A stretch of 64,000 nucleotides of DNA, from contig NZ_CP042425.1 of assembly GCF_008254045.1 (NCBI RefSeq), positions 2,356,001 through 2,420,000 on the forward strand, written 5' to 3'. A program made the translations under genes and the position numbers. Shown piece after piece: positions 33,754 to 43,537 of the stretch (positions are counted from its first letter, which is position 1; every line of letters starts with the position of its first letter). The notes under the pieces are model-generated. The model saw only the letters and a list, made by a program, of their open reading frames with translations. It did not search any database and was not told where the DNA came from. The DNA is from Limnoglobus roseus (GTDB lineage: Bacteria; Planctomycetota; Planctomycetia; Gemmatales; Gemmataceae).

Positions 33754-35181
33754 TCAGTCCTCCGTCTCGCGGCTGCCGCAGGCGACGATGGCCGTGGGGG
33801 TGCCGCCGACGTGGAACGTGGCCAACACGTCGAGCGTCTTGAGCGACAGCACGCAGACGGTGCCGTCGCCGGGGTTGGTGAAGAACCCGAACCGCCTGTC
33901 CGCGTCGAACGCCAGGTCGTGGTGGCCGTAGTGACCGTCCACCGCACTCTTGCCGGCCTTCAGGGCCTTGACCGCCTTTGCGTCCGAGAAGTCGCCGTCG
34001 CCGTTCGGGTCGAGGGCAACGACCTCCAGGGCGTCGTCCGCTTCCGCATCCTTCACGCGGTCGTGGAAGACGAACGCATACGCCTTCCCGTCCGCCGTGG
34101 CCGCGACGACCGGGGTGACGGCCTGCGTCCCCTTCTTCACCTTGAGCGGGACGAAAACCGGCTTCGGTTCGGCGTCCTTCGCGTTCACCAGCACCAGGGC
34201 CGAATTCGCGTCCTTGCCGGTGACGAAGACGACGTGGTGGCCGTGGCTGGCGAACGCCCCGGTGCGGCGTGGCTTGTCGCCGTCCTTGCCGAGCGGGATG
34301 TGCCGGACCTTCACCTGATCCGCCTTGAGCTTCGCGCCGGTGTCGGCCTCGACCCAGCAGACACCGTCCGAGGGTGCGAAGAACACCTTGCCCGAGTTCG
34401 CGATCGCCCCGTGGATGCCGCCGGTGGGCAGGTGGAACGAGTACGCCGGCTCGTTTTTGACGCCTGCCTCGACCGGGGTGACATCGACGCGGCCTTTGTT
34501 CGGCCCACCGCCGTCGATCCAGCCGCCGTACCCGACCGTGTCGCCCACCACGGCCAGGGTGATGTGACCGCCGCCGCCGGCGACGAACCGGGGCGTGTCC
34601 TTGTCGGACCCGTCGTACTTGGCCGGGTCGATCCGGGTGTAGCCGTTGAGTTTGTCGTTGGCGAGGAAGAACCGCCCGTCGTACTGGTACAGATGGGCCG
34701 GGTTGCCCTGCTTCGTGTCGAGCCGGCTGTCGGCGACGGCGGGCTTCTTCTTGAACGTCCAGTGGCCGTGGTCGCCGTGGTCGATGTACCCGACGCCCGA
34801 CCGCACCAGCACCCAGCCGCTCTCGAAAGTGCCGTCCGCGTCGTCGCGGACGCCGGCGCACACCAGCCCGCCGCTCTCCTCCATCTGGACGAGCTTCTGC
34901 TTCGCCGCGTCAAGTGCCTTGAACCCGTCCACGGCGGCGAGCGGGTCGAGGGTGAACTCGGCCTTCTCGCCGACCCGCACGTCGGCCCACTTCAGCGAAC
35001 TGGTCTTCAAGTCCTGAATGAACAGCCGAGCGAACGGGCGGGGTGCCTTCCCCTTTTTTGATTTCTCGTCCGGGGGCTTCACGTCCGGCCCGCCCGCATT
35101 CGACCCGTCGCACGCGGTCATCCCGGCGAGCAGAGCTGCCGCCAGTACGAGCCAGAAGGTGCGGTTCACGAGCTTCGTCAC
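33754..35181 (-). CDS. Propeller-type lipoprotein, possible metal-binding
   Basis: About 475 residues with a lipoprotein-type signal (LVLAAALLAGMTAC, then DGSNAGG) and a beta-propeller body whose blades carry Gly- and His-rich turns (YIDHGDHGHWTF; GAFASHGHHVVFV; VDGHYGHHDLAF; FHVGGTPTAIV). The repeated HxxH-like turns could bind Zn or Cu. GTG 35181 follows AGGAAC; a GTG at 35196, overlapping the previous stop as GTGA, is an alternative and would suggest coupling. It sits between a PQQ-type propeller and a YHS-like protein in the operon, which suggests a surface metal-capture role. No exact family was recognised. Confidence 0.6.
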   Translation of the reverse strand: MTKLVNRTFWLVLAAALLAGMTACDGSNAGGPDVKPPDEKSKKGKAPRPFARLFIQDLKTSSLKWADVRVGEKAEFTLDPLAAVDGFKALDAAKQKLVQMEESGGLVCAGVRDDADGTFESGWVLVRSGVGYIDHGDHGHWTFKKKPAVADSRLDTKQGNPAHLYQYDGRFFLANDKLNGYTRIDPAKYDGSDKDTPRFVAGGGGHITLAVVGDTVGYGGWIDGGGPNKGRVDVTPVEAGVKNEPAYSFHLPTGGIHGAIANSGKVFFAPSDGVCWVEADTGAKLKADQVKVRHIPLGKDGDKPRRTGAFASHGHHVVFVTGKDANSALVLVNAKDAEPKPVFVPLKVKKGTQAVTPVVAATADGKAYAFVFHDRVKDAEADDALEVVALDPNGDGDFSDAKAVKALKAGKSAVDGHYGHHDLAFDADRRFGFFTNPGDGTVCVLSLKTLDVLATFHVGGTPTAIVACGSRETED

Positions 35182-35192
35182 GGTGTTGTTCC

Positions 35193-36593
35193 TCACGGGC
35201 GTTTGGTGGGAATGGTGTCGCGGACGCAGATGAGTTCGGTGCCGGTACGGACGAAGAACGTGCCGTCCACCGCCGCCACGCCGTAGACCACGTCGCCGAC
35301 CGCCGAGTAGCGAGTGGCTTCGAGTTCTGCCTTCGGCAGCGGCGGGCCACCGCCCGGTCCCTTGCCCTCGGGCGGCTTGGGCAGGGTCGAGGCGGCTTTC
35401 TCTTTGGCCTCATCCTGTCGCTTGCCGAAGTCGGCGGCGGACCAGAAGCGGTTCGACGCCACCTTCTCGAATTCCGACCCGGCCAGGAGGACGGTGGTGA
35501 CGCCGTCCTTGCCGAAGAAGAAGACGTGGTCGCCGGCCCCGACCGGCGTGGCCCAGCACGGGTTGTCGAGCCGCTCGGCGTAATGCTCCGCGCCGGTCTT
35601 CAGATCGACGCAGTGGACGAGGCCGGTCTTGGTGACGAAGTAGGCGTGGCCCTTGTGGACGAGCGGGCTGGCGTGGTGGCTGATCGCCTTCTTCCCGTCC
35701 CACACCGGCTCGAACGAGGTCTTGTCGCCCTTCACGACCAGCCGCAGGCAGCAGTTCGACTTGGCGGACGCGGCGAGGTCCGGCTCCGTCCGGTTCTCGC
35801 CGGCCCCGAGGACGACGAGGTCGCCGACCACGGCCGGGGACGGGATGGTGTTCCCGACCAAGTCGCTGAGAGAGACTAGCTCCTTGCCCGTGGTCGCGTC
35901 GTAGGCGGTCAGAGAGCCGCTGCTGCTGACGAGGACGGCGGGCTTGCCGTCGATCTTCGTGACGACCGGGGATGTCCACGACACCCGGCTGGGGCGGTCG
36001 GCCTTCCACACGTTCTTGCCGGTCGCCTTGTCCAGGGCGACGAGGTACGACGGGCCGAGGTCGTCGATCAGGACCACGACGGCCTTATCAGTCTGGGCCG
36101 GGGAACTGCCGACCCCGTGGTTGTTCTTGAACGCTCCGTACTCTTTCGACAACGACCGCTCCCACCGGACCTCGCCGGCGTGGGACAGGGCGACCACGTC
36201 GCCGGACTCGAAGAAGGCGTACACTGCGTCGGCGTCCACCACCGGCGTCGGCGCGGCCCGGCTCATCATCGGGTTGTTCTTGCCCTTCTGGGTGGCGGCG
36301 AATTCCTTCGTCCACGCCGCCTTTCCGGTCTTCGCGTCCACGGCGACCACGAGCAACTTCTCCTTCTCGGCCCCGTCGATGGCGGTGACGAACACGAGGT
36401 CTTCCCACACCACCGGCGACGACTGGCCGTACCCCGGCAGCGGCGTCCGCCACGCGAGGTTTTCGGTCGGTGACCACGTCAGCGGCAGGTTCTTGGCGGT
36501 CGAGGTACTCGTCCCGTCGCCCCGGAAGCCCGGCCACACTTGCACCGGCGTCGGGTCTGCGGCCAAAAGCACGGACAGTAGGATCAGGTTCAT
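35193..36593 (-). CDS. PQQ-like beta-propeller protein (secreted)
   Basis: A 466-residue protein with a short signal (MNLILLSVLLAADP) and PQQ-like repeats. Examples are WPGFRGDGTSTSTAKNLPLT, VVAVDAKTGKAAWTKEFAA, YLVALDKATGKNVWKADRPS and LTAYDATTGKELVSLSDLVG. Such proteins are common in planctomycetes and are binding or scaffold propellers rather than proven dehydrogenases. There is a GGAG ribosome site upstream of ATG 36593. It follows the DUF1559 gene by 23 bp and precedes the propeller lipoprotein, all in one operon. Confidence 0.82.
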   Translation of the reverse strand: MNLILLSVLLAADPTPVQVWPGFRGDGTSTSTAKNLPLTWSPTENLAWRTPLPGYGQSSPVVWEDLVFVTAIDGAEKEKLLVVAVDAKTGKAAWTKEFAATQKGKNNPMMSRAAPTPVVDADAVYAFFESGDVVALSHAGEVRWERSLSKEYGAFKNNHGVGSSPAQTDKAVVVLIDDLGPSYLVALDKATGKNVWKADRPSRVSWTSPVVTKIDGKPAVLVSSSGSLTAYDATTGKELVSLSDLVGNTIPSPAVVGDLVVLGAGENRTEPDLAASAKSNCCLRLVVKGDKTSFEPVWDGKKAISHHASPLVHKGHAYFVTKTGLVHCVDLKTGAEHYAERLDNPCWATPVGAGDHVFFFGKDGVTTVLLAGSEFEKVASNRFWSAADFGKRQDEAKEKAASTLPKPPEGKGPGGGPPLPKAELEATRYSAVGDVVYGVAAVDGTFFVRTGTELICVRDTIPTKRP

Positions 36594-36616
36594 GAGGAGG
36601 AACTCCGGTTGAGGGG

Positions 36617-37708
36617 TCAGTAGTCGCCGCCGTTGACGACCTCGCCGCCGGTGCGGGTGGCCATCGCACGCCAAGTGGTGACGCTGATCGAGTCGCGAAA
36701 GAAGCGGACGCTGCCGTCCGCCAGGGCCGCGTTGACGCCGCCCGCGAACGGGCTGCGGGCGGTGAACCACCCCTGGCCGTGGCCGGCCACGTCGGGCGTG
36801 GTGCTGTTCGGGGTGAGGGCGGCGGTGAACCCGTTCGTGTACGGCTGACCCCAAATCCACGACCCGCCCCGGTTGCCGGTCCAGCCGGTCGCCCCGGTCG
36901 CGTCGGTGGTGGTGAGGGGCGGGTTCAGCCCGCCCGGTGCGGTGGCGACGGGACTACGCCCGCTGCTCGCACTGGCGTACAGCCGTCGCCGTTGGTCGTT
37001 CGACAACGACGACAGCGGCGTTCCGGTCAGGCTGGCGTTCGGGCCACGCATGATGTCGGCGAACATGAGCGTGTTCGACGTGCCGTCCGAGATGTCCGTC
37101 AGTTTCACCTTCGAGCCGGACCAGAACAGACCGTCTGAAGGGAACCGCAGATCCGTCCCGTTCGACTTCTGCGGGTTGCTGGCGGCGTCGTTGGCGTCCA
37201 GCCCGCTGCCGATGTTGGCGGCGTAGTTGGTGCCGGCGTGGGGCGACCCGCCGGACATGATGGTGCAGACCGGGTCTTGCCCGTCCGCCGGGTTGAGGAA
37301 CGTCTTGACCGGGGTGGCGGCGGTCGCGGCGAGGGCCGGATTGAGCGTGCCGAACGGGGCCGCCCCGAAGAACAGTTGCTGGGTGTTCGGGGCGAACGTC
37401 TTGCACAGCGGCTCCTGCTCGATGTACGGCAGGAGGAAGGCGTGGACCGAGTACCCGTAGGACGTGACCGACGACCCGCTCGGGGCCGGCTGGTAGCCGG
37501 GCAGCCGGTCGTTCGCGCCGGCGAAGTTGTGGGCGGCGAGGCCCAGTTGCTTGAGGTTGTTCTGGTCGCTCATTCGGGCGGCAGCGTCCCGCACCTTCTG
37601 GACGGCAGGCAGTAGCAGCCCGATGAGGATTGCGATGATCGCGATCACGACGAGAAGCTCGATTAGCGTGAAGGCGTGGCGGTGCCGGTGGTGCGATCGC
37701 GGGGGCAT
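36617..37708 (-). CDS. DUF1559 prepilin-like protein
   Basis: A 363-residue protein with a type IV prepilin-like N-terminus (HAFTLIELLVVIAIIAILIG) directly after a short basic leader, followed by the DUF1559 pattern QNNLKQLGLAAHNF and the C-terminal GGVNAALADGSVRFFRD (the H-X9-DG region). The family is greatly expanded in planctomycetes and is thought to form pseudopilin-like envelope structures. It is the first gene of the minus-strand metal-type operon, with an AT-rich stretch upstream (37738-37800) that probably contains the promoter. Confidence 0.9.
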   Translation of the reverse strand: MPPRSHHRHRHAFTLIELLVVIAIIAILIGLLLPAVQKVRDAAARMSDQNNLKQLGLAAHNFAGANDRLPGYQPAPSGSSVTSYGYSVHAFLLPYIEQEPLCKTFAPNTQQLFFGAAPFGTLNPALAATAATPVKTFLNPADGQDPVCTIMSGGSPHAGTNYAANIGSGLDANDAASNPQKSNGTDLRFPSDGLFWSGSKVKLTDISDGTSNTLMFADIMRGPNASLTGTPLSSLSNDQRRRLYASASSGRSPVATAPGGLNPPLTTTDATGATGWTGNRGGSWIWGQPYTNGFTAALTPNSTTPDVAGHGQGWFTARSPFAGGVNAALADGSVRFFRDSISVTTWRAMATRTGGEVVNGGDY

Positions 37709-38653
37709 GCTGGACCTCTCGAATAGCCGAACTTGGTTAGTAATAAAAAGTTAAACTTGTAGAAAGCTTTGTAATACCAGATGGAATTGTGACAAGTGGA
37801 AATACGAAGTAAAACCGAAATCAGTTCGGAGAGATTTCGCCAGCGGCGTTACCCGTCATGAAGACTTCAGGCAACATCCCCGGTCGGGCGTTTTGGAAAT
37901 GCGATGGACCGGCGCGTTTGGCGAAAGTGCGGCTTGGGCAGTCGCGATGGTTGCGATCCGTGCGTCGCAGCGTTCCCTGCGCGTGACTTGGCGTTACGCG
38001 GAAGCCGCTGTGTCATTTCAAAGCAGGACCAACAAGAACAGCCGTTGCCGATTGAAAAATGGCCGACGAGAACACGTTCGGTCCTTTTACACAGGGTGTG
38101 AAAGAGTACCACGTCATCAACTTCGGCGAGGGGGGCCAAAGTACAACCGGCACGCCCGAGATCTGGTGCGGTCGGCGGGCAGCTTGGGCGGCAACCTGAT
38201 CGACGGGACCAACGCTATCGGCCAGCGGGCCACCCGAGGTGTGGGAGAAGGTTCGCTCTGACTTCCCGGTCTGGGAGCACCACAACCGTGAACCCGTCAA
38301 CCTCGAGAGTGCCGTGGACGAGTTCCTGCGCCGCCGTCGCCAGCCCGGTGCCACGGCGGGGGGACATCCCGACCGGCGACGACTCGATCCTCTCACTGGA
38401 GCAGGCCGCGCAAGGCCGAGTGCGGCCCGCAACTCGTCCCGCATCGCCCGGAACTCGGCGACGGAGTGCGGCCTCATTCGTACTGGGAAGGGGAGCAGCT
38501 AGTCGGGGGATGGGGAGTTCATCGCTTGCCTGTGCCTCATTCGGCGATGGCTTGAGCGAACCAGTGTGTTTCCGGTGGAGCATGCTACGGCGCCCGTGCT
38601 GCCGCCGGTCAACGGGCGGAGTCTGTTCACGTTCGGTCTACTGCCGCCACAGG
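37709..38653. other. Intergenic region with operon promoter and unrecognised debris
   Basis: The first ~90 bp are AT-rich (37738-37790) and are the best place for the promoter of the minus-strand operon starting at 37708. The rest shows several short open readings but no domain I recognise. The plus-strand reading at 38239-38502 (SDFPVWEHHNREPVNLESAV) looks protein-like but lacks a start context or family. It may be fragmentary. Confidence 0.35.
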
Positions 38654-39120
38654 TCACGGAGCAGGTCGGTCCGTTCGTCCGGCTTTCGATCCTCTCGCCG
38701 ATCGGTCGTGGCCGCACGCATCAGGAACATCAACACGGCCTAGTAGGCCGGCCTCGTCCAGGGCCATCCAGATTTCTTCGCTTACCCCGTCCGGGTTCGA
38801 CAGCACCTTGCCAATGAACCCGTCTGCCCCAGGGGCCCGCGCCCGGTGTGGGTGCCGGCGTCGTCGGTCGCTGTGAGCATGTCGATGGACATGTGCGGCG
38901 TGTTCCGGCGAATCTGCTCAAGCGTCTCGAACCCGTTCATTGTGGTCCTGTTCACGTCGAACAGGATGAGGTCGTGCCGCCGCTGCTGGACGGCGTCGAC
39001 GCACTCCCGGCCGTACCTCACGGCCAGCCGGAGCTTCCAGTACTCCTCGGAGAGCTTCGGCCGGAGGGCGTCGAGGTTGCATTCCAACTCGTCGATGTGC
39101 GCCCGGACGGTGCCCTCGAG
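38654..39120 (-). pseudogene. Frameshifted response-regulator relic
   Basis: The minus strand reads YGRECVDAVQQRRHDLILFD then VNRTTMNGFETLEQIRR and MLTATDD, a receiver domain whose DLILxDVxMPxMNGFE motif is degraded. After a frame change near 38830 it continues GADGFIGKVLSNPDGVSEEI in another frame, matching the end of a receiver domain, to a stop at 38654-38656. No intact start or output domain is present. Confidence 0.6.
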
Positions 39121-39130
39121 GTGCCCCGCC

Positions 39131-39364
39131 CGCGGCACGCCCCTTGTGGCAGGCCCACCCAAACTCGACGACAAGGGCGGGCCGATCCTCCCCAAGGATT
39201 CCGATGGGGACCGCGCCGCGGACGGCATTATGATCGACCTGCCGACGCGCAAGGTCGTGCGGACGCTCCGCACCGGCACCGACCCGGAGGAGTTTGCCGT
39301 CAGCGGCGACAGTCAGCGCACCCACGTCTCGAACGAGCATGCCGGAACTGCTAACAAAATCGTG
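39131..39364 (+). pseudogene. YVTN beta-propeller fragment
   Basis: The plus strand reads DGIMIDLPTRKVVRTLRTGT followed by DPEEFAVSGDSQRTHVSNEH and AGTANKIV, one clear YVTN-type propeller blade (consensus RKVVRTLRTGxDPEEFAVSPDGKRLYVSNE). There is no start codon or downstream blade; the reading runs into the end of the opposing ThuA gene. It is a fragment of a secreted propeller or cytochrome-type protein. Confidence 0.55.
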
Positions 39365-40219
39365 TTACTTCTTCTCGTCGAGCATCACTTGCTTGGCGGG
39401 TTTCAGGTAGGCCGGTTCGAGCTTGCCGCAGGACCAGAGCAGGCCGCGGGCGACGAGATCCAGGTAGCGTTCGTCCGCCACGGTCTCGTTGTTGTGGCCG
39501 AGGGTGGTCGCGAAGACTTTCGCTTTGCCGTTGTAGGTGTTCGTCCAGGCGACGACGGTCTCGGCGGTCGATTCCTTGCCGTCCTTGTTCTTGGAGGTTT
39601 GCTTGCCGCGGGCCAAGGGTTGGGCGGTTTCAAGAAGCTTGCCGCTGAAGTTGTTGTAAAGTTCTTCGTTCTTCGTGTTCCAATCGGTCATCCCTTTGGT
39701 GATCGGGCTTTCCTTGTCGACGAACACGACGCCGATGGGGAGTTGGGCGCCGTGGCCGGTGCTCGCGAGGCCGGTGAACTCGAACCAGGGCGTGGTCGTC
39801 TTCGGCCAGCCCTCGGTGCGGAAGGAGTGCATGCTGCAGTGCAGCACGACGCCGGGCAGCCCTTCCTTGTGGGGCTTCAACACCCGTTCGACCGCCTTCA
39901 AGTCCTTCACGTCGGCCGAGCACTCGTCGTGCACGATCACGTCGTAGTTCTTCGCCCAATCGTCGGTTTCGTACGCGGGGTTCAGGTGCTTGGTGCCCTT
40001 GTCCGGGTCATACGCGACGCCCCATTGCACGTTGGCCCGCGCCGAGATTCCTTTGGTGAGGATGTCCTTCTGCTTGGCGTAATCGTGGCAGCAACCACCG
40101 ATCACGAGAAGCGCTCGAATCGGCTTGGGTTCGTCCTCGGCCCGGCTCAAGCCGGTGAACGCGACGGCGACCACCGTGACCAACACGGGGAGTACGATTC
40201 GAAATCGGGTGGAGAGCAT
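39365..40219 (-). CDS. ThuA-domain protein (secreted)
   Basis: A 284-residue protein with a signal peptide (IVLPVLVTVVAVAFTGLSRA) and a ThuA fold resembling class I glutamine amidotransferases: ALLVIGGCCHDYAKQKDILT, YDVIVHDECSADVKD, GVVLHCSMHSFR and FATTLGHNNETVADERYLD. ThuA-like proteins are linked to trehalose and other sugar utilisation and are very common in planctomycetes next to cytochrome/dehydrogenase genes. ATG 40219 starts directly at the signal peptide. It is divergent from the PVC-type cytochrome gene across 159 bp, so the two may be co-regulated. Confidence 0.88.
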   Translation of the reverse strand: MLSTRFRIVLPVLVTVVAVAFTGLSRAEDEPKPIRALLVIGGCCHDYAKQKDILTKGISARANVQWGVAYDPDKGTKHLNPAYETDDWAKNYDVIVHDECSADVKDLKAVERVLKPHKEGLPGVVLHCSMHSFRTEGWPKTTTPWFEFTGLASTGHGAQLPIGVVFVDKESPITKGMTDWNTKNEELYNNFSGKLLETAQPLARGKQTSKNKDGKESTAETVVAWTNTYNGKAKVFATTLGHNNETVADERYLDLVARGLLWSCGKLEPAYLKPAKQVMLDEKK

Positions 40220-40378
40220 GGTGGGATTCCTGATGTGACGGGTTCGGGCGATTCGCCCCCGGCGATTGTACGTGCCCTCTCGTGGAAAGGATCGTACTAT
40301 CGCCTTTCGTCTCCGACAAATGTTTCGTAATCTACAACTACCCACCCGCCCTTCGCGTGAAGTTTCCCGGAGTATGCC

Positions 40379-43300
40379 GTGCCCCTCCGTCCCGTTCGCA
40401 TATTATTCGGCGTCCTCGGATTGGTCGCCGTTTGCCTGCTTTCCACCCCGGGTCCGCTCTCCGCTCAAAAGGGAAAAGCCAAGGCCACCCCCAAGGGGGG
40501 CGATCCGCTTGTCGGGGTCAAGGCCCCCGCCGGGTTCGACGTTTCCCTCTTCGCGGCCCCGCCGGACGTCTCGTACCCCACGTGCATCGCGGCGTCGCCG
40601 ACCGGCGCGCTCTTCGTCGGTGTCGACCTCAACGGCTCCCTCGGCGCGAAGGCGAACAAGGGGAAGGTCGTCCGCTGCGTCGACACCGACGGCGACGGCA
40701 AGGCCGACGAGTTCAAGACGTTCTGCGAGGTGGAAAGTCCCCGCGGCCTCTGGTGGGACAACGACAAGACTCTGTACGTGCTTCACCCGCCGTTCATCAC
40801 CGCCTACCACGACGACAACGGCGACGGCGTCGCCGACCGCCGGGAAGACGTCCTCACCGGCCTCGGCTTCGACCTGAAGTTCCGCGGCGCCGACCACACC
40901 ACGAACGGATTCCGCTACGCGATCGACGGTTTCTTCTACATCGCGGTCGGCGACTACGGCGCGATCGAGGCGAAGGGGAAGGACGGCCGCACGCTGCAAC
41001 TCCACGGCGGCGGCGTGGTGCGGATTCGACCCGACGGCACCGGCCTCGAACTCGTCGCCGGCGGCCTGCGGAACATCTACGACGTGGCCGTCAGCCCGAC
41101 GCTCGACCTGTTCACCCGCGACAACACGAACGACGGCGGCGGTTGGAACGTCCGCGTTTCCCACATTCACGCCACGGGGCACTACGGGTACCCGCGGCTG
41201 TTCAAGAACTTCAACGACGAGATCATTCAACCGCTCGCGGACTACGGCGGCGGCTCGCCGTGCGGCGCGCTCTTCCTCGACGAACCCGGCTTCCCCGAGG
41301 CGTACACGAACGCGCTCCTCTTCTGCGAATGGGGCGCGGGGGCCGTCACCCGCCACCCGCTGAAGGCCGACGGATCGACGTTCAAAATCGAGGCGGACAA
41401 TTCCTTCCGCTTCCCCCGCCCGACCGACCTCGACGTGGACGGCAGCGGCCGGCTGTACGTCAGCAGTTGGAAGGACGGCGGCTTCGACTTCAGCCGGCCG
41501 GACGTCGGCTTCGTGGCCCGCCTCACGCCGAAGGATTGGAAGCTCAAGCCGTTTCCCGACCTGAAGAAGCTGAGCGATGCGGAGTTGGTGAACGCGATCA
41601 CGTCGCCGAGTTCGACGATGCGCGTCTACGCCCAACGCGAAATTCTGCGGCGCGGGGCGACGCCCGCGTTCCTGGCCGGCCTCGAAGCCATCGCGGCCGG
41701 CGAGAACCCGCTGCCGGCGAAGATCGCGGCGATGTGTACGTCGAAGCAACTTGTCGGAACGAAGGCGAACGACTTCCTCGTCAAACTCACCGCGAACGAC
41801 ACGCTCCGCGAATACGCCCTCCGCGTTCTCGCCGACGCCCCGGAAGATCGCAGCAAAGCTCCCGTCGAAGTGTTCGTGAAAGCCGTAGGCAATTCCAACC
41901 CGCGAGTGCGTGAGCAGGCCGCGATCGGCCTGGCCCGGATCGGCGACAAGGCGACCGCCCGGAACCTGCTTCCGCTGGTCGCCGACGCCGACCCGGTCGT
42001 CGCGCACCTGGCGATCAACGCCCTCGTCGCAATGAAGGCGTCGGACGTCTGCTTCGACGCGCTGGATTCCGCGGAGACGACGTTCGTGCCGGGCGCGCTG
42101 CGGGTGCTGCAAGCGATGCACGAACCGGCCGTGGTCGAGGGGTTGTTGAAGCGGTTGAACGCCTCGCCGGACGTGGCCCGCAAGCGTGGGCTGATCGTCG
42201 CGATCGCCCGCCTCTACCAGAAGGAAGCACCGTGGGACGGCAAGTGGTGGAGTACCCGCCCCGATACCGTCGGGCCGTATTACAAGATGGCATCGTGGAG
42301 CGAAAGCGAGAAGATCGGCGCGGCGCTGAAAGCGGAACTCGTGAAGGCCGACGCCGAATCGCTCAAGTGGCTGCTCCCGGAACTGATCCGCCACCGCGTC
42401 GATCTGCCCGAGGCGACGAAGGCGCTGATCGACGGCGCGATGAAGGACGCCGGCCTCCGCAAGGTGGTCGTCGAGGTGCTCGCCGCCCGCGGCACGCCGC
42501 CGGCGGACGTGGTGCCGGTCCTCACGCTCGCGGCCGCCGACCCGAAGGAAGCGCCGGCCCTCCGCGCCGCCGCGGCCCGCGGCCTGGCGAAGATTCCCGC
42601 CGCCCGCGCCGCCCTGTTGAACGTGCTCACCGGCGACAAACTGCCGAGCGAACTCGAAACGGTCTGGCTCGAATACGCCCGCGACGGCAAGCGATCCGGC
42701 GAGGTGGCGTTCTATGCGAAGCTGGTCGAAGACGTCTCGCCCGCTAAGCGGGAACTCGCCTACGGGGTGCTCGCCGGCATCGCCGACCGCAACCTCGGCG
42801 ACGCCAAGGCGAAGAAGGCCGCGGAAGCGGTCGTGGCCGCCGGGTGGGCGAAGGCCGAGACCGCACAGCCGCTGCTCCGCGCGATCGCCCGCCTCGGGCT
42901 GACGAGCTTCGCCCCGCAGCTCCGCAAGCTCGCCGCCGGAAGGGATGCAACGCTGGCAACCGCGGCGAAGGACGCCGCCCGGGCGATGAAGCTCGACCTG
43001 ACCGCGGCCAGCAAGCCGACCATCGGGACACTGAAGTACGAGGACGTGATGGCCGCCGCCGAGAAGGAGCCGGGCACGGCGGAACTGGGGGCCAAGCTGT
43101 TCGGCCGTATCGGCTGCGCGAACTGCCACACCGTCGCCGCGAACGAGCCCCTGAAGGGGCCGATGCTCGCCGACGTGCGGAAGAAGTACAGCCGCGCGGA
43201 GGTGCTCGAATCGATTCTGAAGCCGAGCGCGAAGCTCGCCCAGGGGTTCGAGACGTTCATCTTCGACACGCTCGACGGCAAGTCGATCACCGGATTCATC

Positions 43301-43489
43301 GTCAAGGAAGGCGGGCAGGAGGTCGAGGTCCGCGACGGCACGGGAGCGAGTATCGTCATCAAGAAGGCCGACCTGGACGGCCGCAAGGCGAGCAAGCTCT
43401 CGACCATGCCGGAGAAGCTGGTGGACGACCTGACGGTGGCCGAGCTGGCCTCGGTCGTGGCGTACCTGGAATCGCTGAAGGGGCCGTGA
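40379..43489 (+). CDS. PVC-type membrane-bound dehydrogenase with HEAT repeats and CxxCH cytochrome c domain
   Basis: A 1036-residue secreted protein. A signal peptide (residues about 1-29) precedes a sugar-dehydrogenase-like propeller (about 45-380: VVRCVDTDGDGKADEFKTF; GGGVVRIRPDGTGLELVAGG; TNDGGGWNVRVSHI). HEAT/armadillo-like repeats (about 400-880) follow, then a C-terminal cytochrome c domain with CANCH (Cys913, Cys916, His917). This layout is characteristic of planctomycete/verrucomicrobial PVC-type proteins in carbohydrate oxidation. GTG 40379 follows GGAG with 6-bp spacing. It is divergent from a ThuA gene, a common pairing. Confidence 0.92.
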   Translation: MPLRPVRILFGVLGLVAVCLLSTPGPLSAQKGKAKATPKGGDPLVGVKAPAGFDVSLFAAPPDVSYPTCIAASPTGALFVGVDLNGSLGAKANKGKVVRCVDTDGDGKADEFKTFCEVESPRGLWWDNDKTLYVLHPPFITAYHDDNGDGVADRREDVLTGLGFDLKFRGADHTTNGFRYAIDGFFYIAVGDYGAIEAKGKDGRTLQLHGGGVVRIRPDGTGLELVAGGLRNIYDVAVSPTLDLFTRDNTNDGGGWNVRVSHIHATGHYGYPRLFKNFNDEIIQPLADYGGGSPCGALFLDEPGFPEAYTNALLFCEWGAGAVTRHPLKADGSTFKIEADNSFRFPRPTDLDVDGSGRLYVSSWKDGGFDFSRPDVGFVARLTPKDWKLKPFPDLKKLSDAELVNAITSPSSTMRVYAQREILRRGATPAFLAGLEAIAAGENPLPAKIAAMCTSKQLVGTKANDFLVKLTANDTLREYALRVLADAPEDRSKAPVEVFVKAVGNSNPRVREQAAIGLARIGDKATARNLLPLVADADPVVAHLAINALVAMKASDVCFDALDSAETTFVPGALRVLQAMHEPAVVEGLLKRLNASPDVARKRGLIVAIARLYQKEAPWDGKWWSTRPDTVGPYYKMASWSESEKIGAALKAELVKADAESLKWLLPELIRHRVDLPEATKALIDGAMKDAGLRKVVVEVLAARGTPPADVVPVLTLAAADPKEAPALRAAAARGLAKIPAARAALLNVLTGDKLPSELETVWLEYARDGKRSGEVAFYAKLVEDVSPAKRELAYGVLAGIADRNLGDAKAKKAAEAVVAAGWAKAETAQPLLRAIARLGLTSFAPQLRKLAAGRDATLATAAKDAARAMKLDLTAASKPTIGTLKYEDVMAAAEKEPGTAELGAKLFGRIGCANCHTVAANEPLKGPMLADVRKKYSRAEVLESILKPSAKLAQGFETFIFDTLDGKSITGFIVKEGGQEVEVRDGTGASIVIKKADLDGRKASKLSTMPEKLVDDLTVAELASVVAYLESLKGP

Positions 43490-43537
43490 GGCCGGCATTC
43501 CTTGCCGTCGGTCGGCAACGGGACTCCCCACCCGCCG

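Noticed and set aside
38239..38502. Plus-strand small protein in the 37.7-38.65 kb gap
   Set aside because: Part of it looks protein-like, but the second half is low-complexity Arg-rich reading and no family or start context supports it.
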